Below are positions 18,223 to 28,120 of a stretch of DNA of 49,658 nt, in pieces; positions within the stretch are counted from its first letter, which is position 1, and each line of letters opens with the position of its first letter. The DNA comes from Lentimicrobium sp. (GTDB taxonomy: Bacteria > Bacteroidota > Bacteroidia > Bacteroidales > Lentimicrobiaceae), in NCBI GenBank assembly GCA_023957275.1, contig JAMLHF010000004.1, positions 1 to 49,658 on the forward strand, given 5' to 3'. The translations under genes were made by a program, and so were the position numbers. The notes below the pieces were generated by a model. It was not told where the DNA came from, searched no databases, and worked only from the letters and a program-made list of their open reading frames with translations.

Positions 18223-19467
18223 ATGAAAAACATTGCCTCACCTTTGCCTGCTTCCGAGAGGATTATTCTTCTGGATATTTTACGGGGATTCGCGCTGCTG
18301 GGTATTCTGATGGTAAACATGAAGTTGTTTATTCATCCGATGAGTGCCATGATGCTGAAGCCTCCGGCTGATCAGCCGTTGATGGTCCTTATTCCGGAAC
18401 TGCTTGTGAAATTCCTGTTCGAGGGAAAGTTTTATATCCTGTTTTCACTGCTTTTCGGTTACGGTTTCCGGATATTTATGCAAAAAACTGCAGAATCCGG
18501 TTCAATCCTCCCCGTGTTCCGGCGCAGGCTTTTGATATTGCTTATTTTCGGGATTTTGCATATTGTCCTGCTATGGGCCGGAGATATTTTGTTTTTCTAT
18601 GCCATATTCGGATTCCTGCTGATCCTGTTCAGGAATTCCTCCGACCGTAAGGTTGTTATCTGGGCGGTGGTTTTAATGCTGATCCCTGCTTTTATTACGG
18701 CTATTTCATGGGGTATGATGGCCCTGGGCGCTTCATTTCCCGAAGGCAAAGCGGCCATTGATGCATCCCTCGCGGAAAGTTCCCGTTCAATCAATGATTT
18801 GATCGACCGCGCGCGTGAAGCATACAGCCAGGGAAGTTTTGGCGATATAGTCCGCACCAGGATTGAAGAATGGACTTTCCTTCTGCCTGCCTTATTATTT
18901 TTCTATCCGGCGGTTCTTGGCACGTTCTTATTTGGCATGCTTGCCGCACGGAAGCAACTCGCAGTTTCAAATACTGCGAACACCTCCTTTTTCAGAAAGA
19001 GTTTGCCATATACCCTGCCCATCGGGATAGTGGCAGAGGCTGTTTATACTTACGCATCCTTGCATGCTGACATGGCGGTACCCAATGGGATAAGCACGCT
19101 GGCATCATTTTCGCATGCCGTCGGATCCCCGGCGCTCACCTTCTCTTACATCGGTTTGATTGTCATACTGATTGATAAAGGAAGCCTTTCAGGCTTCTGG
19201 AATATCCTGGTTCCTGCCGGCCGTATGGCACTCACCAATTACCTGATGCAATCACTTATCTGCACAACAATATTCCTATCATATGGCTTGGGTTTGTCAG
19301 GTCAGTTGAATGCCATACAGGGAATTATCCTTGTAATGCTGATATTCTCCCTGCAACTTCTTTTCAGCCGTTACTGGATGCGGGAGTTTCGCTACGGCCC
19401 GGTTGAATGGTTATGGCGAAGACTCACCTACCTCAGGCCGTTAAGTTTCAGGAAGAAAAACGGATAG
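18223..19467 (+). CDS. DUF418-domain integral membrane protein
   Basis: This 414-residue membrane protein has about ten hydrophobic segments. It opens with RIILLDILRGFALLGILMVNM, the typical start of DUF418/YeiB-like proteins, which are distant relatives of membrane acyltransferases. The C-terminal DUF418 domain is seen as PAGRMALTNYLMQSLICTTIF, then QLLFSRYWMREFRYGPVEWLWRRLTY, whose FxxGPxEWLWR ending is diagnostic. Activity and substrate are unknown. It follows the lipoprotein by 111 bases and precedes the beta-propeller gene by 69, all on one strand. Confidence 0.92.
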   Translation: MKNIASPLPASERIILLDILRGFALLGILMVNMKLFIHPMSAMMLKPPADQPLMVLIPELLVKFLFEGKFYILFSLLFGYGFRIFMQKTAESGSILPVFRRRLLILLIFGILHIVLLWAGDILFFYAIFGFLLILFRNSSDRKVVIWAVVLMLIPAFITAISWGMMALGASFPEGKAAIDASLAESSRSINDLIDRAREAYSQGSFGDIVRTRIEEWTFLLPALLFFYPAVLGTFLFGMLAARKQLAVSNTANTSFFRKSLPYTLPIGIVAEAVYTYASLHADMAVPNGISTLASFSHAVGSPALTFSYIGLIVILIDKGSLSGFWNILVPAGRMALTNYLMQSLICTTIFLSYGLGLSGQLNAIQGIILVMLIFSLQLLFSRYWMREFRYGPVEWLWRRLTYLRPLSFRKKNG

Positions 19468-19536
19468 ATTCTGAAACAGTTGTTTTAATTTTATTTGAAC
19501 AATTCACGGTTCATAATCAGATTTAAATTTTAATAA

Positions 19537-22149
19537 ATGCCTAAAACATTGAAAATGAAAGCAAATTTCCGCCACTACGCTGTTGTTTTTTCTCTTCTGA
19601 TCCTGCTGGGAGGAGGTCTCTGGTTATATCTGCAGGCGCCCCGTCAGGTAACGGATAATCATCATATGCTTGCACGCACGGGTCTGAATAAAGAACCGGG
19701 ATATCTGCCAAATGACTGGCTGTCGAGGCAGCGGGCCTATCCGCAGGGCCGGATAAAAACTGAAAATTACCTGAAGGCCGTGAGGGATGCACATCTGATG
19801 CACCGTGCTGTATCACGTGGCTCTTACAGCTGGGAGCCTGCAGGGCCGACAAATATCGGCGGGCGGATTACCGACATAGAAATGCCGTCCGGCTCATTTT
19901 CAACAATTTATGTCGGTACGGCTTCCGGTGGAATATTTAAGACAGATAATTCCGGAGCAGACTGGACAAATATTTTTGATCAGGCGGCTACCATTTCCAT
20001 CGGTGACCTTGCAGTGGGCCGTCAGAATACGGATCTGTTATATGCCGGAACCGGTGAAGCCAACGCCTCAAGCCAGAGTTTCAGAGGCGACGGAATTTAT
20101 AAGTCGATCGATGGAGGGCTTAGCTGGGAACATTCAGGGCTGGACGAATCGGCCTATATCGGGCGCATCATCATTGACCATCAGAACGAGGAAAGGGTTT
20201 TTGTGGCCGCTTGTGGCAATCTTTTTACCCCTGACAGCCACCGCGGAATATACCGGACCACCAATGGGGGAGCCAGCTGGGAACAGGTGCTATATATCAG
20301 TGACTCCACTTCCGGGATTGACCTGGTGCAGCATCCGGCCAATCCCGACATTCTTTATGCCGCCATGTGGGAACGCATGCGCGGCCTTAACTACCGCCGC
20401 TCATTCGGGCCATCTTCAGGCATATGGATGACCACTGACGGAGGTGATACCTGGACGAAGCTGCAGGGCGGCCTGCCCCAGGGAAATCAGGTAGGGCGTA
20501 TCGGTCTGGCCATTTCGCCTTCTGATCCGCAAAGGCTGTACGCATTTTTCGACACCAGTTCGGGTGAGGCGGTTTATCGCACGGATGACGGGGGCCAGGG
20601 TTGGATACGCACCAATGACAACGCCATTCAGGGTATGAACAGCTCCTTCGGTTGGTATTTCGGACAAATCCGGGTGAACCCGGTAAATCCTGACGTAATT
20701 TACCTGCTTGGTGTTGACCTTTATTATTCTACCAACGGCGGCAACAGTTATATCCAGTTGGCGGGGTATTATAATTCTGATGAAATTCATGTTGATCACC
20801 ATGCCTTATTTATCCACCCATCAACCGGAAGGGTTTATGAAGGCAATGACGGAGGATTCTATTTCAGCGATGATATGGGGGTAAACTGGACCTGGATTAA
20901 CAATCTGCCCATCACCCAATTCTATGACATCGAGATAGATTACCTGAATCCGGCCCGGCTGATCGGTGGGACACAGGATAATAACACCATCAGAACTTCC
21001 GCGGGAAATGTGGACGGATGGGATGCCATTCTTGGCGGAGATGGTTTTTATTCGCTGGTTGATTATACCCGTTCAAACGTGGTTTATGCTGAGTATCAGT
21101 GGGGGATGTTGCACAAGTCTACCAATTTCGGCAATTCAATGTCATACATCGGGGACGCCTGGTCAAACGACAGGGTAAACTGGTCGGCTCCTGTGGTGAT
21201 GCATCCTCAGAATCCGAACATTCTTTATTTCGGTACTTACCGGGTATGGAGAACTTCAAACGGGGGCAATAGCTGGAGTGCGGTAAGTCAGGATCTGACC
21301 AAAGGAGATGACGGCAGTACCTATCATACCATCACCACCCTTGCCGTGTCGGGCATTGATCCTGACATCGTGCTTGCCGGTACCGATGACGGAAAGGTTC
21401 ATGTCAGCGTGGATGGCGGATCATTGTGGACGGACATCAGCGCGGGTCTTCCTGACCGCTGGATTACCCGGGTGGCTGCAGATCCTTTCGATGTAAATAC
21501 TATTTATGCAACCTGCTCGGGATTCCGTTGGGATGAGCCATTGGCACATGTTTTCCGTTCAACTGATCTGGGCAACACCTGGGAACCCATCAGCAATAAC
21601 CTGCCCGAACTTCCGGTGAATGCTTTTGTGGCTGATCCGACCAGGCCGGGCAGATATTTTGTCGGGACCGATGCAGGGGTGTTTATGAGCAGGGATCACG
21701 GGCTGAACTGGGAAAGTATGAATCAGGGACTAGGGAATGTTCCCGTAACTACCATGAAAATTCATGATGCCGAAGAGATGCTGGTGATCGGTACCTACGG
21801 CCTTTCCGCCTACCGGCTTAACCTGTCTGACCTAAGTGTGGATGCTTCCCCGTTGCCTGGGCCATCGTCTTCGCTGGCACTGATTTCAGTTTACCCGCAG
21901 CCTTTTAATGCTGATCTGACAAGTGGAACCTGGGCAAAGATCAGTTCGCCTGCCGGGCAAAATGCTGAGATGCGTTTATATGATCTGAAAGGGCGGTTGA
22001 TTGCGCCTGTTAAGACTTTATCGCTGAAAGCCGGTGTCAATACCGTTTCGCTGGATATCCTGCTTCAGATAAAGCCAGGGCCGGGCTGTTACCTGCTGAC
22101 GATTCACTCAGGGACGCAAGTGGTATCAAAGAAGGTTATGATTTTATGA
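19537..22149 (+). CDS. Secreted BNR/sortilin-type beta-propeller protein with T9SS tail
   Basis: This is an 870-residue exported protein made mostly of BNR/Asp-box propeller repeats, such as GGIFKTDNSGADWTNIF, GIYKSIDGGLSWEHSG, GIYRTTNGGASWEQV, GIWMTTDGGDTWTKL and VFRSTDLGNTWEPIS. These resemble the large VPS10/sortilin-like or xyloglucanase-type propellers annotated as glycosyl hydrolases. The N-terminus has a hydrophobic segment (HYAVVFSLLILLGGGLWLYL) as signal or anchor. The last ~80 residues, from LISVYPQPFNADLT to SKKVMIL, form a type IX secretion sorting domain. No catalytic residues can be assigned, so enzyme activity is open; a protein-binding role is equally likely. Confidence 0.88.
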   Translation: MPKTLKMKANFRHYAVVFSLLILLGGGLWLYLQAPRQVTDNHHMLARTGLNKEPGYLPNDWLSRQRAYPQGRIKTENYLKAVRDAHLMHRAVSRGSYSWEPAGPTNIGGRITDIEMPSGSFSTIYVGTASGGIFKTDNSGADWTNIFDQAATISIGDLAVGRQNTDLLYAGTGEANASSQSFRGDGIYKSIDGGLSWEHSGLDESAYIGRIIIDHQNEERVFVAACGNLFTPDSHRGIYRTTNGGASWEQVLYISDSTSGIDLVQHPANPDILYAAMWERMRGLNYRRSFGPSSGIWMTTDGGDTWTKLQGGLPQGNQVGRIGLAISPSDPQRLYAFFDTSSGEAVYRTDDGGQGWIRTNDNAIQGMNSSFGWYFGQIRVNPVNPDVIYLLGVDLYYSTNGGNSYIQLAGYYNSDEIHVDHHALFIHPSTGRVYEGNDGGFYFSDDMGVNWTWINNLPITQFYDIEIDYLNPARLIGGTQDNNTIRTSAGNVDGWDAILGGDGFYSLVDYTRSNVVYAEYQWGMLHKSTNFGNSMSYIGDAWSNDRVNWSAPVVMHPQNPNILYFGTYRVWRTSNGGNSWSAVSQDLTKGDDGSTYHTITTLAVSGIDPDIVLAGTDDGKVHVSVDGGSLWTDISAGLPDRWITRVAADPFDVNTIYATCSGFRWDEPLAHVFRSTDLGNTWEPISNNLPELPVNAFVADPTRPGRYFVGTDAGVFMSRDHGLNWESMNQGLGNVPVTTMKIHDAEEMLVIGTYGLSAYRLNLSDLSVDASPLPGPSSSLALISVYPQPFNADLTSGTWAKISSPAGQNAEMRLYDLKGRLIAPVKTLSLKAGVNTVSLDILLQIKPGPGCYLLTIHSGTQVVSKKVMIL

Positions 22150-22297
22150 TAATCTGACGCAAACCGGCTGCCGGCAATGCCGCTGGGAGGCCATCAGTTC
22201 AGGAGAGTCAAAAAAAGTTGTTTTTCAGCGTTGGTAATGCGGGATGTAGTTGATCTACAGAACTACCCCGGCAAATCAACGACTTAATACAAAAGCA

Positions 22298-22330
22298 AAA
22301 TGCTTCCGGAAACAGAGACCGGAAGCATTT
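22298..22330. terminator. Bidirectional terminator hairpin
   Basis: AAATGCTTCCGG (22298-22309) pairs perfectly with CCGGAAGCATTT (22319-22330), a 12-bp stem with a 9-base loop. It lies between the convergent propeller and phosphate transporter genes, with A/T runs on both sides. Confidence 0.85.
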
Positions 22331-22364
22331 CTGCATTTTCAGTTTGCAGCCTTTTAACCAGGGT

Positions 22365-24635
22365 TTATTCAGGATTTTTATTTACGGTGTGTGCTGCCTG
22401 CTCAAAATCCCGGCTGGATTTGAGCAGATTGAGGGTATAAAGGGTGAGATTCTTCATTTCCGCGAGAATATTCAGGTAGAGGATGCTGTTGCGCGTGCCG
22501 GTTTCCGAGTTTTTGATCCGCTTCACCTGCTTTTTCCTTGTCTCTTCAATAATCCGCTGTATGTTTTGCTGCCTGGCTACGATCATGTCAAAATCTGCAT
22601 AATTCTGTTTCTTCAGCATATTCATCACTTCGCCGAAGAGCAGGGATATCTCTCCATTGAGCCTTGACAGTTCTTCAATCTGAACCGGGATCATCGGGCG
22701 GTGATTGTTTTCGACATGTTCAAAACTCGGCATGGTGATAAATGAAATGCAATGATTTATCTCCCGCAGGTAGTCGATGGCCTGCACATAATAATGTCCT
22801 GATTCAACGGAGTCCTCGCGCAGGTGCGACAATGTTTTGCTGATCTGATTTTTAAGCCGCTTTGTGGATACATTCAGGGCTTCAGAACCGCTTTTGGCGT
22901 TTTTAAGTACTTTTCTGTCTTCATCCATTAAACCCATAAGGGTTTCTTTGAAGATGGCAAGGCTTTGTTCAAGAACCTGCTGAATGGTGAGGGAGCATCT
23001 GACAATAATGGTCTCGGTGCTTAGCTCATCGGGCAGCGCATCAATGGCCTGGTCGGCTTTGCGCTCGTTTGTTCTTCTGAGGTGGATGCGGTGGGTGCGG
23101 TAGATCAGGAACCCTGCGAGAAACAGTAAGGTAAAAATAGCCACCAGTCCCCCGAAGTATAATATTGTTGCAGCAATCAGTGAAACAGTGAATGCGGCAA
23201 GTGCGGTGAAAAACCATCCACCGATTACCGAAAGCACACCCGTAATCCGGTATACCGCGCTTTCGCGGCCCCAGGCCCGGTCTGACAAAGAGGTACCCAT
23301 TGCCACCATAAAGGTGACATAGGTTGTTGAAAGAGGGAGTTTCAGAGAGGTTCCGAGCGCGATCAGCATACTGGCCACAACCAGGTTTACGCTGGCCCTG
23401 AGCATGTCGAAGGCCGCGCCTTCCGGCATTTGTGTGATGGTGGTTTCATCAGGCGGATTGAACCGTTTTTCAATCCACAGGTTAACCTTATCGGGCAAAA
23501 AGCGGCTGATGGCAGATGAAACATTCATGGCCCCCCTGACCAGGTTTCTTGAAAGAATACTGGAATTGAATCTTTCTGCACCTTCTCCCTGGCGGCTCAG
23601 GTCAACCGATGTTTCGATAACGGAACGGGCTTTTTTTGAGGTCCATAAAGTAATAGCCATCACCACGCCGGCAATCAGCAACATCCAGGTCTCTGTTTTT
23701 ACATCTTCAGCCAGACCTGTCATCAGAAAAGTATTGGGGTCAGCTCCGGGGGCTGCATTGAATAATTGCAAGGCCTTGAGTCCTGCCAGGGGAACCCCGA
23801 TAAAGTTCACCAGGTCGTTTCCGGCAAACGCCATTGCAAGGGCGAAAGTGCCGGCAAGTACGATGACTTTCAGCACATTCAACCGGAAAAGCAACATTAA
23901 TATCTGTAAAATCAAAGTCCATCCCGCAAAACTGGCCAGCAGGATCAAGCCTGTATTTGCATTGATGTATTTCAGGGTTTCCGGCGTAATAAATGAAGCT
24001 CCTTTTGCCCCTTTGATCAGCATAAAGTAGGTGATTCCAGTGATGGCCAGGCCGCCCCATAAAGCGCCGAAATACTTCAGGTTAAACCTCAGATTAAAGG
24101 TGAAAAGTATTCTTGTAATGTATTGAACCAAAGCCCCGACACTGAATGCGATGGCCACGGATACCAGAATACCGGTGATTATGGCCAGCGCTTTGGCAGA
24201 ATTGATATATTGTCCGATGTCCTGCATCGTCTGTTCCGAACCGGTGATCTTGATAACGGCAATGGCAACAGAGGCGCCGAGTAATTCGAAAACAATGGAT
24301 ACTGTGGTGGATGTCGGCAAACCAAAAGTATTGAACATGTCAAGCAATATGACATCCGTAATCATCACGGCAAGAAAAATGATGATCACTTCATTAAAAC
24401 TGAACTGTCCCGGGAAAAAGAGCCCTTTTCTGGCAATTTCCATAAGCCCGCTCGAAAATGTTGCCCCGACAAGGACGCCGACACTGGCTACAATTAGTAC
24501 GGTTTTGAAAGAGGCGGCCTTGGCGCCGACGGCAGAGTTCAGGAAGTTAACAGCATCATTGGCAACGCCTACCATCAGGTCGGAAAATGCCAGAAGAAAA
24601 AGTACTGCGACAAAGATCAGATAAATACCTTCCAT
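22365..24635 (-). CDS. PiT-family inorganic phosphate transporter with C-terminal PhoU-like domain
   Basis: This 756-residue inner-membrane carrier takes up phosphate, probably with a cation. The PiT core shows both halves of the inverted repeat: GVANDAVNFLNSAVG near the N-terminus and FAGNDLVNFIGVPLAG later (the GANDxxN-type signature), with the FGLPTSTTVS and LSTTYVTFMVAMGTSLSDRAWG segments. The last ~220 residues (from ALPDELSTETIIVRC) are a soluble helical, PhoU-like domain (LKNQISKTLSHLREDSVESGHYYVQ). It is long for a PiT because of that domain. It lies 87 bases downstream of a Na/Pi cotransporter gene on the same strand. Confidence 0.93.
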   Translation of the reverse strand: MEGIYLIFVAVLFLLAFSDLMVGVANDAVNFLNSAVGAKAASFKTVLIVASVGVLVGATFSSGLMEIARKGLFFPGQFSFNEVIIIFLAVMITDVILLDMFNTFGLPTSTTVSIVFELLGASVAIAVIKITGSEQTMQDIGQYINSAKALAIITGILVSVAIAFSVGALVQYITRILFTFNLRFNLKYFGALWGGLAITGITYFMLIKGAKGASFITPETLKYINANTGLILLASFAGWTLILQILMLLFRLNVLKVIVLAGTFALAMAFAGNDLVNFIGVPLAGLKALQLFNAAPGADPNTFLMTGLAEDVKTETWMLLIAGVVMAITLWTSKKARSVIETSVDLSRQGEGAERFNSSILSRNLVRGAMNVSSAISRFLPDKVNLWIEKRFNPPDETTITQMPEGAAFDMLRASVNLVVASMLIALGTSLKLPLSTTYVTFMVAMGTSLSDRAWGRESAVYRITGVLSVIGGWFFTALAAFTVSLIAATILYFGGLVAIFTLLFLAGFLIYRTHRIHLRRTNERKADQAIDALPDELSTETIIVRCSLTIQQVLEQSLAIFKETLMGLMDEDRKVLKNAKSGSEALNVSTKRLKNQISKTLSHLREDSVESGHYYVQAIDYLREINHCISFITMPSFEHVENNHRPMIPVQIEELSRLNGEISLLFGEVMNMLKKQNYADFDMIVARQQNIQRIIEETRKKQVKRIKNSETGTRNSILYLNILAEMKNLTLYTLNLLKSSRDFEQAAHTVNKNPE

Positions 24636-24656
24636 TTAAGGTCCAGATTTGGTGTG

Positions 24657-24664
24657 CAAAATTA
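24657..24664 (-). promoter_or_regulatory. Putative -7 element before the PiT gene
   Basis: On the minus strand TAATTTTG fits TAnnTTTG about 22 bases before the ATG at 24635. No good -33 element lies at the expected distance. Confidence 0.4.
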
Positions 24665-24722
24665 AGGAGGCAGATATTAATTACCCTGATTCCAATGTTA
24701 AGTTAATGTTAATTCGGACGTC

Positions 24723-26420
24723 CTATTTTATATTGCTGGCAATGGCCTGGTTGATGTTGATGATGTGGTCGGCAAGCTTTTCGCACTGATTCAGAAGCTC
24801 TGCATAATAGGCTGCATTTTTGTAAGTGTGCTCCCCCTCATCGATCCTTTGTTTGTTCAGGTCGATAAGCTTGTCGCGCAGTTCATTGATCAGCAATTCC
24901 TTTTCGGTGGCTTTGGCCAGAATGCCCGGCCTGTAATCCCGGGAAAGGTTCTCGTTCATGGTGTCGAGCGCCTGTTTTACCAACTCAAACAGGGCGAACA
25001 GATCTTCACGCATTTCCTGGGTGAACCATGCCTTTGCTTCATTCTTCTTCCTGATCGTCCTTTCCATTTGCATGCATTGGTCGGCAATGCTTTCCATATC
25101 GTCCGTAATTTTAAGCATGGCCCTTATTTTTCTTGAATTGGCTTCAGTAAGGTCGTTTTCAGCTATTCGTGTGATATAGTCTGTGATTTCACGTTCCAGC
25201 ACATCCGATTGTTCTTCGCACTTATAAATCTTTTTCTGGATTTTTTCATATTTACCTTCCCTTTTTTCTGTCAGATATTCAGGGATAAGACTGAACATGT
25301 AGGCAACATGCCTGCCGAAGCTGTATATCTCCTCCTGAGCCTGAAGGATATCCACTTCGATCATGGCCATAAACCTGGATTTAAAATAGCGAAGCCTGTA
25401 ACTTTTCTTCTCACCTGGTTTGTATGGGATAATGATTTCAAGGGATTTCCTGATCAGGGGAATAAAGCCTGCAAGCAGGATTGTATTGAAAAGATTGAAT
25501 CCGGTATGAAATACCGATAGCCCGAGCGGGTTTATTGCTTCAACAGGAATAGGGGAGTGCCCGGTGATATAATCTGCGGCGTTATAGCTCAATTGAACAA
25601 AAAAGTTAAAAAAAGCGGAAACCCAGATCAGGCCGGTTAAGTTAAAAAGTGTGTGACCTGCAGCCAGGCGTTTGGCAGCGCGGTTGGCCATTACTGCCGC
25701 AATATTCGCTGTGATGGTGGTGCCCAGGTTTTCGCCGAGAACCATGGCTGCCGCCGCACTGTAGTCAATATATCCCGCGTTGCATAGTACAAAAGTGAGC
25801 GCGATGGTTGCACTTGACGATTGTATCAGCAGGGTGATCAGCAAGCCGGCCCCGGCAAACATCAGCATCCTGAAGAAACCATACCCGGAAATGGAAGTAA
25901 TCGCTTCGATCAGCGGCGAGTGTTCATCGATGCCGGGCATGGCATCTTTCATAAACTGAAGCCCCAGAAACAATATGGCAAAACCAAGAATAAACTCACC
26001 AACCGATCGGGTGCGGGCTCCCGGGAAGAAAAGGAGCGGAAGGCTCAATCCAAGTACCGGCAGAAGAATGGAAGTAAATTCAAATTTGAAGCCGAAAATG
26101 GTAATAAGCCATGCAGTAACAGTGGTACCGATATTTGCTCCCATCATAATCCCCAGCGCCTGGGTAAGTGAGAAGAGCCCGGCATTCACAAAACTTACGA
26201 GCATAACGGTTACTGCAGAAGAGGATTGTATCAGGCCCGTAACCAGCAAACCGGCAACAATCGCTTTTACCCTGTTGGAGGCAATATTGGTGAAAATATT
26301 TCTAAGTTTTCTGCCTGAGAGCCGTTGAAGGCTTTCACTCATCATTTTCATTCCGAAAAGGAAAAGTGTAAGGGCTCCAAGAATGGTCAGCATATCCAGT
26401 AACAGGTTTGCATTGTTCAT
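24723..26420 (-). CDS. Na/Pi cotransporter family protein (NptA-like) with PhoU-like domain
   Basis: This 565-residue inner-membrane protein couples phosphate uptake to sodium. It has the duplicated Na/Pi-cotransport domain with two QSSS motifs (GLIQSSSAVTVM and LLIQSSSATIAL), and MGANIGTTVTAW and LGENLGTTITAN at the matching places. The C-terminal ~210 residues form a PhoU-like helical domain (SDVLEREITDYITRIAENDLTEANSRKIRAMLKITDDMESIADQC, quoted here only as location from about residue 405 onward). Family members of this length with a PhoU tail are common in Bacteroidota. It is the first gene of a phosphate-uptake pair with the PiT gene. Confidence 0.94.
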   Translation of the reverse strand: MNNANLLLDMLTILGALTLFLFGMKMMSESLQRLSGRKLRNIFTNIASNRVKAIVAGLLVTGLIQSSSAVTVMLVSFVNAGLFSLTQALGIMMGANIGTTVTAWLITIFGFKFEFTSILLPVLGLSLPLLFFPGARTRSVGEFILGFAILFLGLQFMKDAMPGIDEHSPLIEAITSISGYGFFRMLMFAGAGLLITLLIQSSSATIALTFVLCNAGYIDYSAAAAMVLGENLGTTITANIAAVMANRAAKRLAAGHTLFNLTGLIWVSAFFNFFVQLSYNAADYITGHSPIPVEAINPLGLSVFHTGFNLFNTILLAGFIPLIRKSLEIIIPYKPGEKKSYRLRYFKSRFMAMIEVDILQAQEEIYSFGRHVAYMFSLIPEYLTEKREGKYEKIQKKIYKCEEQSDVLEREITDYITRIAENDLTEANSRKIRAMLKITDDMESIADQCMQMERTIRKKNEAKAWFTQEMREDLFALFELVKQALDTMNENLSRDYRPGILAKATEKELLINELRDKLIDLNKQRIDEGEHTYKNAAYYAELLNQCEKLADHIININQAIASNIK

Positions 26421-26458
26421 GTGAATCTCCTCCCGGCGGTTTAAAATTAGATTAAATG

Positions 26459-26466
26459 CAAATTTA
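26459..26466 (-). promoter_or_regulatory. Putative -7 element of the Na/Pi cotransporter gene
   Basis: On the minus strand TAAATTTG fits TAnnTTTG, about 39 bases before the ATG at 26420. The -33 element is not convincing and no Pho-box was recognised. Confidence 0.45.
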
Positions 26467-26803
26467 ATCAGATTAATTGACCTTTGGTTTTCGAAGGTAG
26501 TGAATTTAATTTAACAGCATTTAAAGTCGATATTCCCTGAAACAGTTAGTTTTTCTATTAATTTGTTAGTCAGTTTGTTAGGATGTTTTTGGTTGAACTT
26601 CCCGGGTGTTTTGTACCATTAACTGTCTGGTTGCCCGCAGGGTAAGTGCAAACGCGATCTGCCCGTTTTATTTGTGTACCGCTTGCGTATCATTGAATAA
26701 TTTTTGTGATATACTGCCCCGGGGAATCGATAAAGTCAGATAACTTTTGCGGTTTCCGGGTTTAACAGGATTACAGCGTACCGGAGGATCGCCTGCTATT
26801 GCC

Positions 26804-26811
26804 TATCTTTG
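26804..26811 (+). promoter_or_regulatory. -7 element immediately before the helicase start codon
   Basis: TATCTTTG ends four bases before the ATG at 26816. Transcription would begin at or next to the start codon, giving a leaderless message. The -33 region has no TTTG, so this is moderately supported. Confidence 0.5.
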
Positions 26812-26815
26812 TGGC

Positions 26816-28120
26816 ATGTATACATCTTTCATCAGGCAACTTGGCATCCGGGAGCTCAACGAAATGCAGCTTAAGATGCTCGGTCTTGCCAGACCGGGTA
26901 CCGACCTGGTACTTATCTCGAAAACCGGGTCAGGTAAGACCCTGGCATTTCTGCTTCCATTACTTGGAATGCTTAATCCGGAACTTTCAGGACCTCAGGC
27001 CATGATTATTACCCCTTCGCGTGAGCTGGCGCTTCAGATTGAAAGTGTGTTCAGAAAAATGCAGACCGGTTTCAGGATTACAGCTCTTTACGGTGGACAC
27101 GCGGTTAAAATTGAACGTAATAACCTGAATGAGCCGCCGCCTTTGTTGGTGGGCACGCCCGGCCGTATTGCCGATCATCTCCGCCGGGAGCATTTTGATC
27201 CTTCAGGCATAAGCACACTTGTGCTCGATGAGTTTGATAAATCCCTTGAACTCGGGTTCGAAAAGGAAATGGCATTTATTATCGGAAAGTTGGCTGGTCT
27301 GAAAACCAGGATACTGACTTCGGCAACACGGATGGAGGATATTCCGGCATTTACCGGAACGGAAAATCCGGTTTTTCTGGATTATACCCTTGATGACGGG
27401 CAGATAAAACTTGATGTCAACCTGCTTAAAGCTGAAGGGAATGATAAACTGGACGTTTTGTTCCGGCTTATATGCAGTCTGGGGAATGATCCTGCGCTGA
27501 TTTTTTGCAATCATCGCGAAGCAGTTGAAAGAATCAGCGCGTTACTCGGCCTGCGGGGTGTGATTCACGGTATCTATCACGGTGGCATGGAGCAGGAAGC
27601 GCGTGAACTGGCGTTGGTCCGCTTCAGAAACGGAACACACCATACCCTGATTACCACAGATCTGGCATCCCGTGGCCTCGACATCCCCGAAATCAGGCAT
27701 GTGGTTCACTACCAAATGCCTGCTTCTGAAACTGTCTGGCTGCACCGCAATGGCCGGACTGCCCGCATGCAGGCTGCAGGAACGGCCTGGATAGTACTTG
27801 CAGCGGAGGAGGAAGTCCCGGCTTTTGTGGCAGGAGCCTCCGGGCCGGTATTGTTACCGGAAGAAGCCGGATTGCCGGATTTCCCGGAATATGAGACGCT
27901 GTATTTCAGCCTTGGGAAAAAAGATAAGATCAGCCGGGGCGATATTGCCGGTTTCCTGATGCGACAAGGCGGTTTAAAGGCAGATGAAGTTGGTCAGATC
28001 AGCGTTGCCGACCATGCTTCCTATGCAGCGGTAAAAAGGCATCTGTGCAGGAAACTTCTTGCTGATCTGAAAGGCAAATCCTTAAAAAAGAGACAACTGA
28101 AAATAGAAATAGCAGGATAA
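26816..28120 (+). CDS. DEAD-box-type RNA helicase with DEFD motif
   Basis: This 434-residue protein is a superfamily 2 RNA helicase of the DEAD-box type, which unwinds RNA or remodels RNPs with ATP. Motifs run in order: Q motif (RELNEMQLKML), I (SKTGSGKT), Ia (PSRELALQI), Ib (TPGRI), II (VLDEFDKSLELGF), III (SAT), then IV (LIFCNHRE), V (TTDLASRGLDI) and VI (HRNGRTAR). Motif II reads DEFD instead of DEAD, and motif VI has HRNGRTAR instead of HRIGRTGR. A short C-terminal region (SRGDIAGFLMRQGGLKADEVGQISVADHASYAAV, residues ~385-420) resembles the DbpA-type RNA-binding RRM. The ATG at 26816 is chosen because the Q motif follows directly. Confidence 0.92.
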   Translation: MYTSFIRQLGIRELNEMQLKMLGLARPGTDLVLISKTGSGKTLAFLLPLLGMLNPELSGPQAMIITPSRELALQIESVFRKMQTGFRITALYGGHAVKIERNNLNEPPPLLVGTPGRIADHLRREHFDPSGISTLVLDEFDKSLELGFEKEMAFIIGKLAGLKTRILTSATRMEDIPAFTGTENPVFLDYTLDDGQIKLDVNLLKAEGNDKLDVLFRLICSLGNDPALIFCNHREAVERISALLGLRGVIHGIYHGGMEQEARELALVRFRNGTHHTLITTDLASRGLDIPEIRHVVHYQMPASETVWLHRNGRTARMQAAGTAWIVLAAEEEVPAFVAGASGPVLLPEEAGLPDFPEYETLYFSLGKKDKISRGDIAGFLMRQGGLKADEVGQISVADHASYAAVKRHLCRKLLADLKGKSLKKRQLKIEIAG

